Positions 19,190-29,234 of a stretch of DNA of 64,000 bases are shown here, piece after piece (within the stretch, counting starts at the first letter, position 1; each line of letters starts with the position of its first letter). The stretch comes from Candidatus Woesearchaeota archaeon (lineage in GTDB: Archaea > Nanobdellota > Nanobdellia > Woesearchaeales > UBA525), in the NCBI GenBank assembly GCA_028818155.1, contig JAPPOH010000001.1, positions 62,001 through 126,000 on the forward strand, given 5' to 3'. The notes below the pieces were generated by a model. It was given only the letters and a program-made list of their open reading frames with translations, ran no database searches and had not been told where the DNA came from. The translations under genes and the position numbers were made by a program.

Positions 19190-19633
19190 CTATTTTTTTC
19201 GTTTCCTCGGCGATGGCACCTTGCTCTTTCCAAAGCGATGCTTCACCTCATACTCGAGGAACTCATCAAATTTCTTGAGGAAAATGAATGTGAGTGCGAT
19301 GACGATGACGCTCAGCCAGAGGTACATGTCAATGATATTCACGCCCAGAAACACGTGAATAAGGAGTATGACAAGACAGGAGATGAACAAGATGCTGCCG
19401 AGGAAGACTTGCGTTAATGTGTTCACGAGCGTGAGATGTTCATGGCTGTGCCTGTAATTATAGCACTGGTACGCGGTCGTTAAACCGATCGCGACAGCAA
19501 ACGAGAAGAGCAGTGCGGGTTCCATGCCAATCGTGCCTCTGAGAATGAGAAACGCGTCCACAGCGATTGTTAACGTGATGAGTGTTGTCAATGTCGTGAG
19601 GACACGCTGCTTGTGTCGATGGTGCAAGCTCAT
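19190..19633 (-). CDS. Multi-TM membrane protein of second pilus cluster
   Basis: About four hydrophobic helices; adjacent to platform protein gene. Confidence 0.6.
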   Translation of the reverse strand: MSLHHRHKQRVLTTLTTLITLTIAVDAFLILRGTIGMEPALLFSFAVAIGLTTAYQCYNYRHSHEHLTLVNTLTQVFLGSILFISCLVILLIHVFLGVNIIDMYLWLSVIVIALTFIFLKKFDEFLEYEVKHRFGKSKVPSPRKRKK

Positions 19634-19684
19634 GACACTCTCCGTCGAGAACTGCGTTTATAAACATTCGTCTCCATTTACGAG

Positions 19685-21538
19685 TTAGGAAAGCAAAATA
19701 CTCTTGAACAACACTTCTACAACAAAGAGGTAGCCGCCGAATAAGAGCACTGTGTAAATCGCAAAGCCAACTAAGTTGGAGCGCAACGTCTCAAAGAACT
19801 TGAACTTATCATTCCCCACATTAATCTGCGTTGAAAAGAAACTCAACACTAAGACGGTCTCAACAAGGTAGATGCCAATAATAGCTTCAATGAAGACTGG
19901 CGGGATGATTTTCGTGGTATCGACGAGTGTGAAGCCGATCGCTGTCGTCCCAAAGCTGTTCGCAATAAGGCTCAGCTGCTCTGAAATAAAGACGAGGGAC
20001 TTCACGATTGCAACGCTCATGATGACGGCAGCGGCGGCGAGTAGCGGAGCCAATAGTGTGATGGTGATGTTAATCAAACCAATCGTCTCAGCGAGCATCG
20101 TCTTGATGTAGTCATCCAATTTGTAGAGGTTCATCGTCTGGGAGCGCACCATCTTCGCGATCTTCGCACTGCTCTTCTGGCTGATCTCGCTAAACGACAC
20201 GATCTGAATCAACACTTGGTTCACTTTTCTCGAAGGTAATAATTTCGGCAACTGATGTCGTACAATATCTTTGAGCGTTCTCTTTGATGTGAGAATCAGG
20301 CGCTGTAATTTGCTAAACGCACCAACAATCGGATGCTTTTCGAAGCCAAACTTCTTGTAATCATTCACCACTTCCGGAATAACGTTCTCTGTCGCAATGT
20401 TCAGCGTTAAGTACGTTGTGAAACTCTGTAGTAGATGTGGTAAGTCTTGCTCAATCTCATTCACTTTACTCCAGAGGGAGGCGTACTTTCTTCCATAGAC
20501 GAACGCATACAAGTAGAGGCCAACCACACACCCTGCACCGACGAGCCACCCCATGAAAATCGCGAAGAACGACTCAGCGCTTGGCTCCCCTGCTTGCACG
20601 GTTGTTAAGAAGAAGAACGTCGGGACGGCAAACACAAAAGCAATCCCGATCCCGGTCCATGCTAGCCAGGGAGGTAGTGGTGTATACTCTGCTGCTTCTT
20701 CGATACGAATCGTGTCAATCTGCACACGCTTCGCGGCAAAATTGAGCGCCATTATCAATGTCACCGTCGGGAAAAAGATAATGTAAATGAATGCAAGAAT
20801 ACTTGGCTTCGCGAAGTTTGGCATAAAAATACTCAGCAACGGCACGAGCATGAGACTCATGATAGGGATCAAGACACCGATGGTGATGAGTTTCTTTGCA
20901 TTTCCTGATAACTCCTCTGCGTATCGCTTCCCGAGCGTGCTGTAATTGAGCAACATGGTCTCCACAGTCTCATCAAGAATAGCAGCGCGATCTTTCTTTT
21001 CGCTGAGTGCTGCAGTCTGCAGTAAACGGAAGGATTTCACAAAGACGGGGTTGACGCTGTTCCAAATATCCAAGTATTGCTCAAGTGCTTTGCCAAGCGT
21101 TACTTGTTGCTTTCGCTCAAGATCATGCTTAATTTGCTCGAATTGGAGTTTTAACGTTCCGTGCAAGTGGTCTGCTGTCTCAACAACAGCGTACTCAATG
21201 CTTGTGTCCATACTGATGTAGGTGACCATGCGTAAGATTGCCCGAAGCATCTCTTCATTGTATTCACCGATCGCTTGCGTGTAGAATATATGCGACGGGT
21301 AAATGTACAGGCCAACACAACCTGTGAGCGTTAAGAACAAGAGCGTGTACCCGAGGAAAGGAAAGAAGACATACCCGATCGCAGCGAACACACACCCGAG
21401 TGCAAGTACGAACAAGGTTGTGCTAACCACTGCACGCGATGCATACGGGAAGAGAACGAATGTGAGCTTTTGCTGCATTCGCTCACTCTCCCACCCAAAC
21501 GGGAAGGTACGGCCGAGCGCATAGATGTCAGAGAACAT
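19685..21538 (-). CDS. Duplicated T2SF/TadC-type platform membrane protein
   Basis: Two TM bundles with T2SF-like segments (LRMVTYISMDTSIEYAV...; LLQSFTTYLTLNIATENVIPEV); 1-nt overlap with ATPase. Confidence 0.78.
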   Translation of the reverse strand: MFSDIYALGRTFPFGWESERMQQKLTFVLFPYASRAVVSTTLFVLALGCVFAAIGYVFFPFLGYTLLFLTLTGCVGLYIYPSHIFYTQAIGEYNEEMLRAILRMVTYISMDTSIEYAVVETADHLHGTLKLQFEQIKHDLERKQQVTLGKALEQYLDIWNSVNPVFVKSFRLLQTAALSEKKDRAAILDETVETMLLNYSTLGKRYAEELSGNAKKLITIGVLIPIMSLMLVPLLSIFMPNFAKPSILAFIYIIFFPTVTLIMALNFAAKRVQIDTIRIEEAAEYTPLPPWLAWTGIGIAFVFAVPTFFFLTTVQAGEPSAESFFAIFMGWLVGAGCVVGLYLYAFVYGRKYASLWSKVNEIEQDLPHLLQSFTTYLTLNIATENVIPEVVNDYKKFGFEKHPIVGAFSKLQRLILTSKRTLKDIVRHQLPKLLPSRKVNQVLIQIVSFSEISQKSSAKIAKMVRSQTMNLYKLDDYIKTMLAETIGLINITITLLAPLLAAAAVIMSVAIVKSLVFISEQLSLIANSFGTTAIGFTLVDTTKIIPPVFIEAIIGIYLVETVLVLSFFSTQINVGNDKFKFFETLRSNLVGFAIYTVLLFGGYLFVVEVLFKSILLS

Positions 21539-23229
21539 CAGGTCGCCTCGATACGTGCTTTTCTCACAATTTGCTGCAAGCCAGCAGTGAACGCCTCTTT
21601 AAACTCATCAGGGCCGTTCTTGATAGGGTCATGCTGATCCATTAACCGTGCGTAGAGTCCGTTCATGTCAGCAAGGACGGGCGCTTCCATCAGCGCATCT
21701 TTGTCGTTCGCCATGGACACCAAGAGTGCTTTCGCCCATCCGCGAAGCCCAATGTCGAGCATGATGTCTTTGTATGAGGTATAGCCTTGCGTGTTCTTTA
21801 GGATTGTTTGGAGGACAACTGATTTCCCTTGCAAGAATGCATCAGTTGGCTCAAGCTCATCCGTTTCTGGATTGTAGGTGAGTAAATCTTGGAATTGTGG
21901 TTTGTCTTCCCAATCTTTCAGGACTTCAGTGACTTGCATGATTCTTCTTTCACGACCAAGGCCTGAGGTCGTTTTAATCAAGTTCTGAATTACAATAATA
22001 TCGGTGACTTTGAAACTCCCCTTTGGCACGCCAAGGTCATTCACGACACGATCATAAACACCATACGGGCTGTCGGCGTGAATAGTCCCTGCAACAACAT
22101 TGCTCATCGCGCCGACGCGCATCGCCTCATACAAGACTGTTGCTTCTTTACTTCGTACTTCCCCAACGATGAGCGCAGAATCCCCAAGACGTAAGCTTGT
22201 CCTGAGTCCTGTGTCAAAGGGCATCTCAAGACCTTCTTTGAGGAGTGCGGACCGCACTTTTAACGGCAAAATGTCATAGCCGAGTTGCTTGTAATCATGA
22301 ATAGGGAGCTCTTGTGTGTCTTCAATAGTGATGATGCGATATTTCGGCAGGATTTCAAGAATTAAGCTGCCGAGCAGGCTCGTTTTTCCGCTGCCTCGTG
22401 GCCCTGCGGTTAAGAAACTTCTGCCGTGTGCAATAATAAGGCTCATCAGCCCAGCAAACCAGTGGTTCATTGATTTCCGTTTCATGAACAAAGGAAGGGT
22501 CCATGGATGTTCTCTGTGTTTTCTGATGGAGTAGCCCGTGCCAAAGATACTGAATGGCTCGATAATCGCGGCGACACGCGCTCTGTTCTCGCCGACAGTA
22601 ATTTCGCCGTCCAACTGTGGCTGTGCCCTGTTGAGTGGCCTTCCCGTACTTATTTTCAGTCGTGTGGCTAAATAGTTCAGAAAGTCGTCGCTCGGGTAAA
22701 TGTTGCTTGTACACTCTTGGTATGTATCATGGACGAGACGGATGCTTGTTTTGTACGCGGGCGGGTTTACGTTGATTTCCAAGACCTTGGGGTCATCTAA
22801 CAAGTGCTCGAGAATCCCAAACTCCTCATACCAGCGACGGATGAAATCATTTCCTGTCACGCCTTCTTTGCTGTACGCTTCCATATCCTCGTAGAGTGTG
22901 AAGAGTTGCTCAAACGAAACATCCATTTCCGGAATTTTGATGTTGTAAATGTATCCTGTGCCGCGCTTGTAGATCTGGACGATCGCTCCCGTTTTCAATG
23001 AATATTGTTCGACAAGTGTGACGTTATTTGGTAGAACGGAAAAGCGGACGTCAACAAAGAATGGCTCAACACTCAGCAAATTGTACTCGTCATCGTACTC
23101 TTTTGTGAAGAGTTTCGTTTTCAGCCGTAGCCGGTCAAATGTCTGGTGGCCGATGATATCTCTTACTTCGTCAGATAAGCTTGCTGCAGCGAGTCGCACG
23201 CCAAGTGCATCACAATCCAGCTCAAGCAC
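21538..23229 (-). CDS. TadA-type secretion/pilus ATPase, second copy
   Basis: AGPRGSGKTSLLGSLILEI, RIITIEDTQELP, ALIVGEVRSKEATVLYEAMRVG, VVAGTIHADSPYGVYDRVV. Confidence 0.92.
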   Translation of the reverse strand: MLELDCDALGVRLAAASLSDEVRDIIGHQTFDRLRLKTKLFTKEYDDEYNLLSVEPFFVDVRFSVLPNNVTLVEQYSLKTGAIVQIYKRGTGYIYNIKIPEMDVSFEQLFTLYEDMEAYSKEGVTGNDFIRRWYEEFGILEHLLDDPKVLEINVNPPAYKTSIRLVHDTYQECTSNIYPSDDFLNYLATRLKISTGRPLNRAQPQLDGEITVGENRARVAAIIEPFSIFGTGYSIRKHREHPWTLPLFMKRKSMNHWFAGLMSLIIAHGRSFLTAGPRGSGKTSLLGSLILEILPKYRIITIEDTQELPIHDYKQLGYDILPLKVRSALLKEGLEMPFDTGLRTSLRLGDSALIVGEVRSKEATVLYEAMRVGAMSNVVAGTIHADSPYGVYDRVVNDLGVPKGSFKVTDIIVIQNLIKTTSGLGRERRIMQVTEVLKDWEDKPQFQDLLTYNPETDELEPTDAFLQGKSVVLQTILKNTQGYTSYKDIMLDIGLRGWAKALLVSMANDKDALMEAPVLADMNGLYARLMDQHDPIKNGPDEFKEAFTAGLQQIVRKARIEAT

Positions 23230-23363
23230 ATCATGTGCGCGTTCTATCGTCCCACCTCATTAGTTCTCGAGAGGGATGCGTTTTTAACGATTTCTATTCA
23301 CTGAGAGTTTCTACTTTCGTGGAGGGACAAACGTTTAAATACATTCCTCGAGGATGTCTCGAC

Positions 23364-23858
23364 GTGGCACTGTCGTTCTCTGCAGGGAAAAAAGAAGGTG
23401 AGCAGTTTCGAGAGGAACTCCGGGTACTCAGTACGCAGATTGAGACAATCAATCAGCAACTCTCTGTTGGAAGTGGTGGTGCTGGCCCTGCGCTCAGTAA
23501 ATCGTTTGCTGATGTGAACGCAAAGCTTACGTTCATCTATGAATTCTTGAAAACGATGCAGCAGGACATCAAAGCGGAGAACAAGGAGAACTTCCATGAA
23601 GTGCAAACGTCCGTGAATAGCACAATCGAGAAACAGCTGGGTGACTTGTACAACAATCAAGCGGAGCAGCAAAAAGCGCTGCAGGAGATGCAAGAGAAAC
23701 TGTCCAGTGCGCCACAGTTTAACGCGCAGGATTTGGCGAATTTGAGCACGAAGGTTGATGAACTGACACGCATTTACACTGAGGAAGTGCAAGTTTTCCG
23801 GGATCAGAACGCGTACTTGCAGAAGAAGTTGGATGAGATCGAGAAGGACGTCCGCTAA
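23364..23858 (+). CDS. Coiled-coil protein (GTG start, leaderless)
   Basis: TTTAAATA at about 23334, in-frame GTG at 23364; heptad-rich. Confidence 0.6.
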   Translation: MALSFSAGKKEGEQFREELRVLSTQIETINQQLSVGSGGAGPALSKSFADVNAKLTFIYEFLKTMQQDIKAENKENFHEVQTSVNSTIEKQLGDLYNNQAEQQKALQEMQEKLSSAPQFNAQDLANLSTKVDELTRIYTEEVQVFRDQNAYLQKKLDEIEKDVR

Positions 23859-24004
23859 TGTGTTTCTTTGTACTGTCTTCTGTACTTCCCGTACTTGTCT
23901 TCCGGTGAGTACTTCGGTGGTAAGACGCGGAGCCGTTTCTCGCCGCAAGAACATGCTTCCTGCAGACCATACTCCTTACACGAAGGGCATTTCAGAATGT
24001 GCAT
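23855..24004 (-). CDS. nop10: RNA-binding protein Nop10
   Basis: MHILKCPSCKEYGLQEACSCGEKRLRVLPPKYSPEDKYGKYRRQYKETH read from minus strand; adjacent to aIF2-alpha. Confidence 0.93.
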   Translation of the reverse strand: MHILKCPSCKEYGLQEACSCGEKRLRVLPPKYSPEDKYGKYRRQYKETH

Positions 24005-24787
24005 TTACTCGTCCGTCCGTGCAAATGCCACGTTCGCAGTCGCATCTTTCTTGAACGCTTTTTCCACCGTGTCAACGGCAGCCTTCAAGCGCTTCTCCGC
24101 TTGCTTGTACTCTTCCGCTGTCACCACAACTTTGTACTGGCCAGCGCCGAGGTAGGAGATAGTGCCTGTTTCCGTCGCTTTTTGCGCTGCGACGAGCGCA
24201 TCACTCACCGCTTTGACGCCGTTCTCCTTGTATGTGCTCACGGAGAAGACTCCTTCAATCGAGACTTGTTTCGGTTTAATGCGCTCTTTCACGAGCGTTT
24301 CAATGACACTCGCGAGCTTCTTGTCCAGGACATCTGCGAGGGAGAACTCTTCTTCAACGACTGCTTGGAATGCTTGGTGCAAGTATTCGTACTGTTCGAG
24401 AATTTTTGGCGCGACTTCCTCATAAAATTTCTTCGGCTCTTTCTTTTGTTCTTTCGCGATGTACGCGAGGAGATTTTCCGCTTTCAGTTCTTGCTTGAGT
24501 GCTTGGTTCTTCTCAATGCGCTGCCGCTCATTCACTCTTCTGAGTGAGAGGTCAATATGTCCCTTGATTTTATCGATCCTGAGCACTTTACAGACGACTT
24601 TCCTGCCTTCTTGGACGTACTCTCTGATGTTTCTGATACGGCCTGCGGTGACCTCAGAAATGTGGATCATGCCTGATTTGCCAGGATATTCGTCCATGTC
24701 GCAGAAGACGCTGTTGTACTGGACGTTTGTGACCGTACAGAGTAGCAGTTCGTCTTCTTCCGGCATGCCGGTCTTCTTATACAACAT
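24005..24787 (-). CDS. eif2a: Translation initiation factor aIF2 subunit alpha
   Basis: S1 fold: GKSGMIHISEVTAGRIRNIREYVQEGRKVVCKVLRIDKIKGHIDLSLRRVNERQR. Confidence 0.93.
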   Translation of the reverse strand: MLYKKTGMPEEDELLLCTVTNVQYNSVFCDMDEYPGKSGMIHISEVTAGRIRNIREYVQEGRKVVCKVLRIDKIKGHIDLSLRRVNERQRIEKNQALKQELKAENLLAYIAKEQKKEPKKFYEEVAPKILEQYEYLHQAFQAVVEEEFSLADVLDKKLASVIETLVKERIKPKQVSIEGVFSVSTYKENGVKAVSDALVAAQKATETGTISYLGAGQYKVVVTAEEYKQAEKRLKAAVDTVEKAFKKDATANVAFARTDE

Positions 24788-24825
24788 ACCGAGGAGAAAC
24801 TGTCAAGAGTTTAAAAAGGCTCCGT

Positions 24826-24975
24826 CTAGAGGTATGCGTGAATCGCTTCTTTTGTTCGCGTAACAAGTTCCTCAATCGTTTTCGCTTGGGTGTGGCAGCC
24901 AGGAAGTCCAATTACTTCAGAGACGTACCATCCAGCTTCGTCCTTTTCAACAATAACGTTGTACTTCTGTGTTAT
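24826..24975 (-). CDS. HicB-like small protein or gene remnant
   Basis: ITQKYNVIVEKDEAGWYVSEVIGLPGCHTQAKTIEELVTRTKEAIHAYL; no ATG/GTG/TTG start in frame. Confidence 0.6.
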   Translation of the reverse strand: MTQKYNVIVEKDEAGWYVSEVIGLPGCHTQAKTIEELVTRTKEAIHAYL

Positions 24976-25052
24976 ATGTGAAAGAGAGGCACGATTCTAT
25001 TTAAGTGCTCCACTTCGAAAGTCTTATATATCATTTATATCTTACTTATCTT

Positions 25053-25310
25053 ATGGGAACGGTTGACATCGCAACGATGAGTGAACGTGGTCAAGTTGCA
25101 ATTCCAGCAGACATCAGAAAAGAACTTGGGTTAGCAAAAGGAGATAAGATTCTCTTTGTCTCGGAACAAGGAGCTGCACACATAAAACGCGTTGATCCGG
25201 AAGATTTCCTAACAAGTACGGAACCTTTCCGGAAAATGAAGAAGCTTAATGAAGAGGACACCGTTCACCTTGTGCATGCATTCCGGAAGAAAAAACGTCG
25301 TCGTTCTTGA
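25053..25310 (+). CDS. AbrB-family antitoxin
   Basis: MGTVDIATMSERGQVAIPADIRKELGLAKGDKILF. Confidence 0.87.
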   Translation: MGTVDIATMSERGQVAIPADIRKELGLAKGDKILFVSEQGAAHIKRVDPEDFLTSTEPFRKMKKLNEEDTVHLVHAFRKKKRRRS

Positions 25311-25696
25311 TACAAACGTATTGCTTTCGGGCACGTTCTGGAAAGGAGATTCATATGAAATTCTAAAACGTGCCAAGGAAAAGAGAATCGCACTTGTTCT
25401 TTCTATATCTATTCTTGAAGAATACAAACGAATCCTCGAATCAGAAGAAATTATTGAGAAGCAAGCACAGAAAAATCTCCAAGCATCGCACCTCGCAACA
25501 TCACTCGCAAACTATGCAACGATTATCACCTGCGAAACGATTCCAGGCATCGTCCCAGAATCCTGATGATGATCATGTACTCTCATGTGCACTCGCAGCA
25601 CGTGCAGACATACTTGTCACACAAGATAAGCACTTGTTAAAACTCAAAACAAGTGTACGCATAGTCACACCAAAAAAATTCATAGAACTATTCTAA
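25276..25696 (+). pseudogene. PIN-domain toxin interrupted by +1 frameshift at 25564
   Basis: VVVLDTNVLLSGTFWKGDSYEIL... in one frame; DDDHVLSCALAARADILVTQDKHLLKLK...IVTPKKFIELF in the +1 frame. Confidence 0.85.
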
Positions 25697-25855
25697 CACT
25701 TCAAGCACTTGTGCGATAATCTTCGTCTTTCCACCCGTGGATTCAGCGAGCGGCTCTTTACATACTTGACAGTTCAACTTGCTCGCTGCTTTCCCAAAAA
25801 TCACTTGCTCGTTCTTGCATGATGTACAGCGGACTCTGATAAATTTGCTTTCCAT
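25688..25855 (-). CDS. rps27e: Ribosomal protein S27e
   Basis: MESKFIRVRCTSCKNEQVIFGKAASKLNCQVCKEPLAESTGGKTKIIAQVLEVLE. Confidence 0.92.
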   Translation of the reverse strand: MESKFIRVRCTSCKNEQVIFGKAASKLNCQVCKEPLAESTGGKTKIIAQVLEVLE

Positions 25856-26166
25856 TAGATCAACTCAATCTTTTTCGCGCGTGTCCCTTCTTTCTGGACG
25901 AATGTCCTGTTACACTTCGAGCACGTGTACCGGAAGTCAGTCTTCTTCGTGAGTTTCTTTCCGACCATCTTTGGCTTTGGCGGCCTGCTATACCTGCCGA
26001 GGTTCCCGTGTCCTCGCCGTTCACCACGTGCTTTGATGCGCTTCGTGCTCCCACGAGAGATGGGGTGTGCACTACTCCTGCCACGCGCTTTGTTCTGCGA
26101 GACTTTGTGCTCGGTATGCGTCTTGCACTTCGGGCAGTGGCGCTTCATTGTCTTCGGGACTTTCAT
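25855..26166 (-). CDS. rpl44e: Ribosomal protein L44e
   Basis: MKVPKTMKRHCPKCKTHTEHKVSQNKARGRSS...YTCSKCNRTFVQKEGTRAKKIEL. Confidence 0.95.
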   Translation of the reverse strand: MKVPKTMKRHCPKCKTHTEHKVSQNKARGRSSAHPISRGSTKRIKARGERRGHGNLGRYSRPPKPKMVGKKLTKKTDFRYTCSKCNRTFVQKEGTRAKKIELI

Positions 26167-26198
26167 ACTCGTGCAGAACCCTGAACTATTTATAAAGG

Positions 26199-27410
26199 TT
26201 ATGGGCCGAATCGCTTCAGTTTTCCCGCGTGTGCCATGGCCATCGTGAGAATGTGCTCGGATTGCATGATGCCGAGTGATCCTCGTAAAAGAGCCTCTTC
26301 CGTGAACGTCTGCACGCTATCATTGCGCTGTAAGCCGCCACAGATCACCAGCGGAACGGAATGGCCGCTATGATCTGAACAGACTGCTGGCGTGCAGTGA
26401 TCGCCTGTCACGATGAGCACATCAGGATTGAGTGCGCGTAATGTAGGCAGTTTACTGTCAAAATACTCGAAGAGTTCTACGCGCTTCTCGAAGTTCCCAT
26501 CCTCGCCGGCAGCGTCCGGGTCCTTGTAATGGATGAAATGGAAATCATAGTGCTCCCAGTTGTTTTGCAGGCATGCAATCTCCTCGTCAAATGTCTTCCC
26601 GCAGTCCAGGACATCCATGCCGACTAATCGTGCAACCCCTTTGTAGGCGGGGTACGCGGCAATTGCAGCAGGTGTGAGTTTGTACAGCTCCTGGAAGCGT
26701 GGATATGGTTTGTGGATACCAAAGCCGCGCAGTGAAATCATGTTCGCTGGCGATTCCTCTTTGAGAATCTCCCTGACGTGACGGACAAACTCCTGCAAAA
26801 TGCGTGCGGTCTTCTCCGAAGCCGCGTCCCGTCCCGTGATCTCGAGGTGGGGCAGTCCTGGCTTCATTGGATCACTGTCATTGAGCGCGTCACCGAGCCC
26901 TGCTCCTCTGAGTACGAGTGCAGCGCGGTATTGTTTGATCGCTTTGAGCTGGAGCTCCACGCCCGGAATCGGCGGGAGTTTTGAGAGGATTGTTGCGCAG
27001 AGCTGTTCGCCTTTCTCTGTGGGGATTCTGCCGGCCCTCCTGTCAGTCACAACCCCTTGTTCGTCAACCGTGCAAAAGTTCACGCGCGCACAAACATCTC
27101 CTTCCCGCACGTCAAGCCCGCCGCCAAGCGCTGCAAGAATACCTCTGCCGACCAGAAACTGCAAGGGATCATACCCGAAGAGTGCCAGATGCGCTGGCCC
27201 GCTCCCTGGCGCGATGCCAGGAATAACGGGAATGTGTAGACCGCACGAGCCATCCTTCGCAAGCTGATCCATGTTGGGGGTGCGTGCAACTTCTAATTCT
27301 GTCTTCCCATCTTTCTGGATGCCACCGAGGCCGTCAACGACACAGAAGAGTATCTTCTTGTCGTTCTTCAGAGAACACTCTTTGAGGAGTTCGTGCTGGT
27401 TCATTCCCAT
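26199..27410 (-). CDS. apgM: 2,3-bisphosphoglycerate-independent phosphoglycerate mutase (archaeal ApgM type)
   Basis: FCVVDGLGG...[21 protein letters not shown]...[14 protein letters not shown]...[22 protein letters not shown]. Confidence 0.95.
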   Translation of the reverse strand: MGMNQHELLKECSLKNDKKILFCVVDGLGGIQKDGKTELEVARTPNMDQLAKDGSCGLHIPVIPGIAPGSGPAHLALFGYDPLQFLVGRGILAALGGGLDVREGDVCARVNFCTVDEQGVVTDRRAGRIPTEKGEQLCATILSKLPPIPGVELQLKAIKQYRAALVLRGAGLGDALNDSDPMKPGLPHLEITGRDAASEKTARILQEFVRHVREILKEESPANMISLRGFGIHKPYPRFQELYKLTPAAIAAYPAYKGVARLVGMDVLDCGKTFDEEIACLQNNWEHYDFHFIHYKDPDAAGEDGNFEKRVELFEYFDSKLPTLRALNPDVLIVTGDHCTPAVCSDHSGHSVPLVICGGLQRNDSVQTFTEEALLRGSLGIMQSEHILTMAMAHAGKLKRFGP

Positions 27411-28663
27411 TGTGCGTATGGTAACTCACTCTCTTCTTCGATGCGCAGGAGTTGGTTGTACTTTGCTAACCGTTCACTCCGGCAGGGTGCGCCTGTCTTG
27501 ATCTGTCCGGTGCCCAGTCCAACTACCAAGTCTGCGATGAATGTATCCTCTGTCTCGCCACTCCGGTGGCTGACCATGACTGTCCATCCTGCTTTCGTTG
27601 CGAGCGTGCACGCTCTGATACTTTCTGTGATGGAGCCGATCTGGTTCACCTTGAGCAAGAGTGCGTTGCACGCGTGTTCATCGATTGCTCGCTGGATACG
27701 CTCAGGGTTTGTTACCAGTAAGTCATCTCCGACAATCTGGCAAGAGCATGCAGCAGTCATCTTCGTGTAGGTCGTCCAATCATCTTCATCCAATGGATCT
27801 TCGATCGAAATAATGCCGAACTCGTCAACGAACTTCTTGTAGAGTGTAATCATTTCCTCTCCACTACGAATGTCGTTCCCTTCCGGATTCTTGAAATCGA
27901 GATTGTACTTCCCCTCTTCGAAGAATTCGCTAGCAGCAACGTCCATACCGATTTTGATCTTGCCAGTATAGCCAGCTGCCTCGATCGCTTGCTGCAAGAG
28001 CACGAGCCCCTCTCGATTATCTTGGATGTTGGGTGCAAAGCCACCTTCATCTCCAACGTTCACAGCATCTTGTCCGTACGTTTGCTTGATGATCTTCTTG
28101 AGGTGGTGGTAGGTTTCCGAGCCCATGCGCATCGCCGCTCGAAAGTCACTCGCTCCTGTCGGCAAGATCATGAACTCTTGCATCGCGAGCTTATTGCCAG
28201 CATGCGAGCCGCCATTAATCACGTTAAAGCTTGGGATGGGTATGGCCATTTGCGTGCCCGCGAGCTGGCTAATATGCTTGTACAACGGAACACCGTTTGC
28301 CGCAGCGCCGGCTTTGCAAACTGCCATACTCACCGCGAGAACTGCGTTCGCGCCCAGCGTTGCTTTGTTCTTTGTTCCGTCAAGCTCGAGCATTGTTGTG
28401 TCGATCGCTTCTTGCTCGCGTTCATCCATACCAAGAATGGCAGGCGAAATGACCTCTATGATGTTGTTTACAGCGTTTTGGACGCCTTTACCATGATGCG
28501 CGTCCGTTTTATCTCGCAGCTCCAGTGCTTCGTACTTACCTGTGCTCGCGCCACTCGGTACAATCGCACGAAAGAGGCCGTGCTCTGTAGTCAAATCGCA
28601 TTCGACTGTCGGGTTCCCTCGAGAATCATACACCTCGCGCGCGGCGATGGTCGTTACCCCCAT
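27401..28663 (-). CDS. eno: Enolase
   Basis: [74 protein letters not shown]. Confidence 0.98.
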   Translation of the reverse strand: MGVTTIAAREVYDSRGNPTVECDLTTEHGLFRAIVPSGASTGKYEALELRDKTDAHHGKGVQNAVNNIIEVISPAILGMDEREQEAIDTTMLELDGTKNKATLGANAVLAVSMAVCKAGAAANGVPLYKHISQLAGTQMAIPIPSFNVINGGSHAGNKLAMQEFMILPTGASDFRAAMRMGSETYHHLKKIIKQTYGQDAVNVGDEGGFAPNIQDNREGLVLLQQAIEAAGYTGKIKIGMDVAASEFFEEGKYNLDFKNPEGNDIRSGEEMITLYKKFVDEFGIISIEDPLDEDDWTTYTKMTAACSCQIVGDDLLVTNPERIQRAIDEHACNALLLKVNQIGSITESIRACTLATKAGWTVMVSHRSGETEDTFIADLVVGLGTGQIKTGAPCRSERLAKYNQLLRIEEESELPYAQWE

Positions 28664-28736
28664 GCTGCTGAGCGATGGCAGGTTCTATATAAAGTTTCAC
28701 ACAACACTTAAAAGGCGATCTCTCCGTGGATGGGGT

Positions 28737-29234
28737 ATGGACAATGTTAAAGGGATTCTTGTGTTACTCGTCCTTGTTCTGGGAGCAGCAACATTTCTTC
28801 TTTTCGTCCGGGGAAGCACTATGTCAGCACAACTTGCTGATGCGGAGTTCCTCGCGACAAGAACGGATGCGCTACTCGATCAGCAGCGGGTTAAATGCAG
28901 CGCAACCCCGCAGGAGTTTGGGAAACTCGCTGACTGCATTGCTCCAGCACTGAGAATGTCAGATTTTAAACAGCATAGCTTCACGCAGCCTCGAAAGGAT
29001 GATCCAGGAAAACTTGTCATTCAGAACGTGAATAAACGAGCGTATGACGCTGACAAGTTTGTCTTCTACTATAACAGGGAAGTATTGCAGCGCGGCTGCT
29101 CTATCCCTGGTGAGATCGGCCATGAAGTCACATGCACTGCTACGTTTCCAGCACAGTGTGAGAAAGGCGATGTGCTTGAGGTCTTTTATCCAGTAGATGG
29201 CGAAGAAGTGAAGGTCTTTCTTAAGACGTGCTGA
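28737..29234 (+). CDS. Membrane-anchored hypothetical protein
   Basis: MDNVKGILVLLVLVLGAATFLLFVRGS anchor. Confidence 0.6.
   Translation: MDNVKGILVLLVLVLGAATFLLFVRGSTMSAQLADAEFLATRTDALLDQQRVKCSATPQEFGKLADCIAPALRMSDFKQHSFTQPRKDDPGKLVIQNVNKRAYDADKFVFYYNREVLQRGCSIPGEIGHEVTCTATFPAQCEKGDVLEVFYPVDGEEVKVFLKTC

Noticed and set aside
23298-23954. 218-aa minus ORF opposite the coiled-coil gene
   Set aside because: Shadow of the plus coding frame and of Nop10; no domain.
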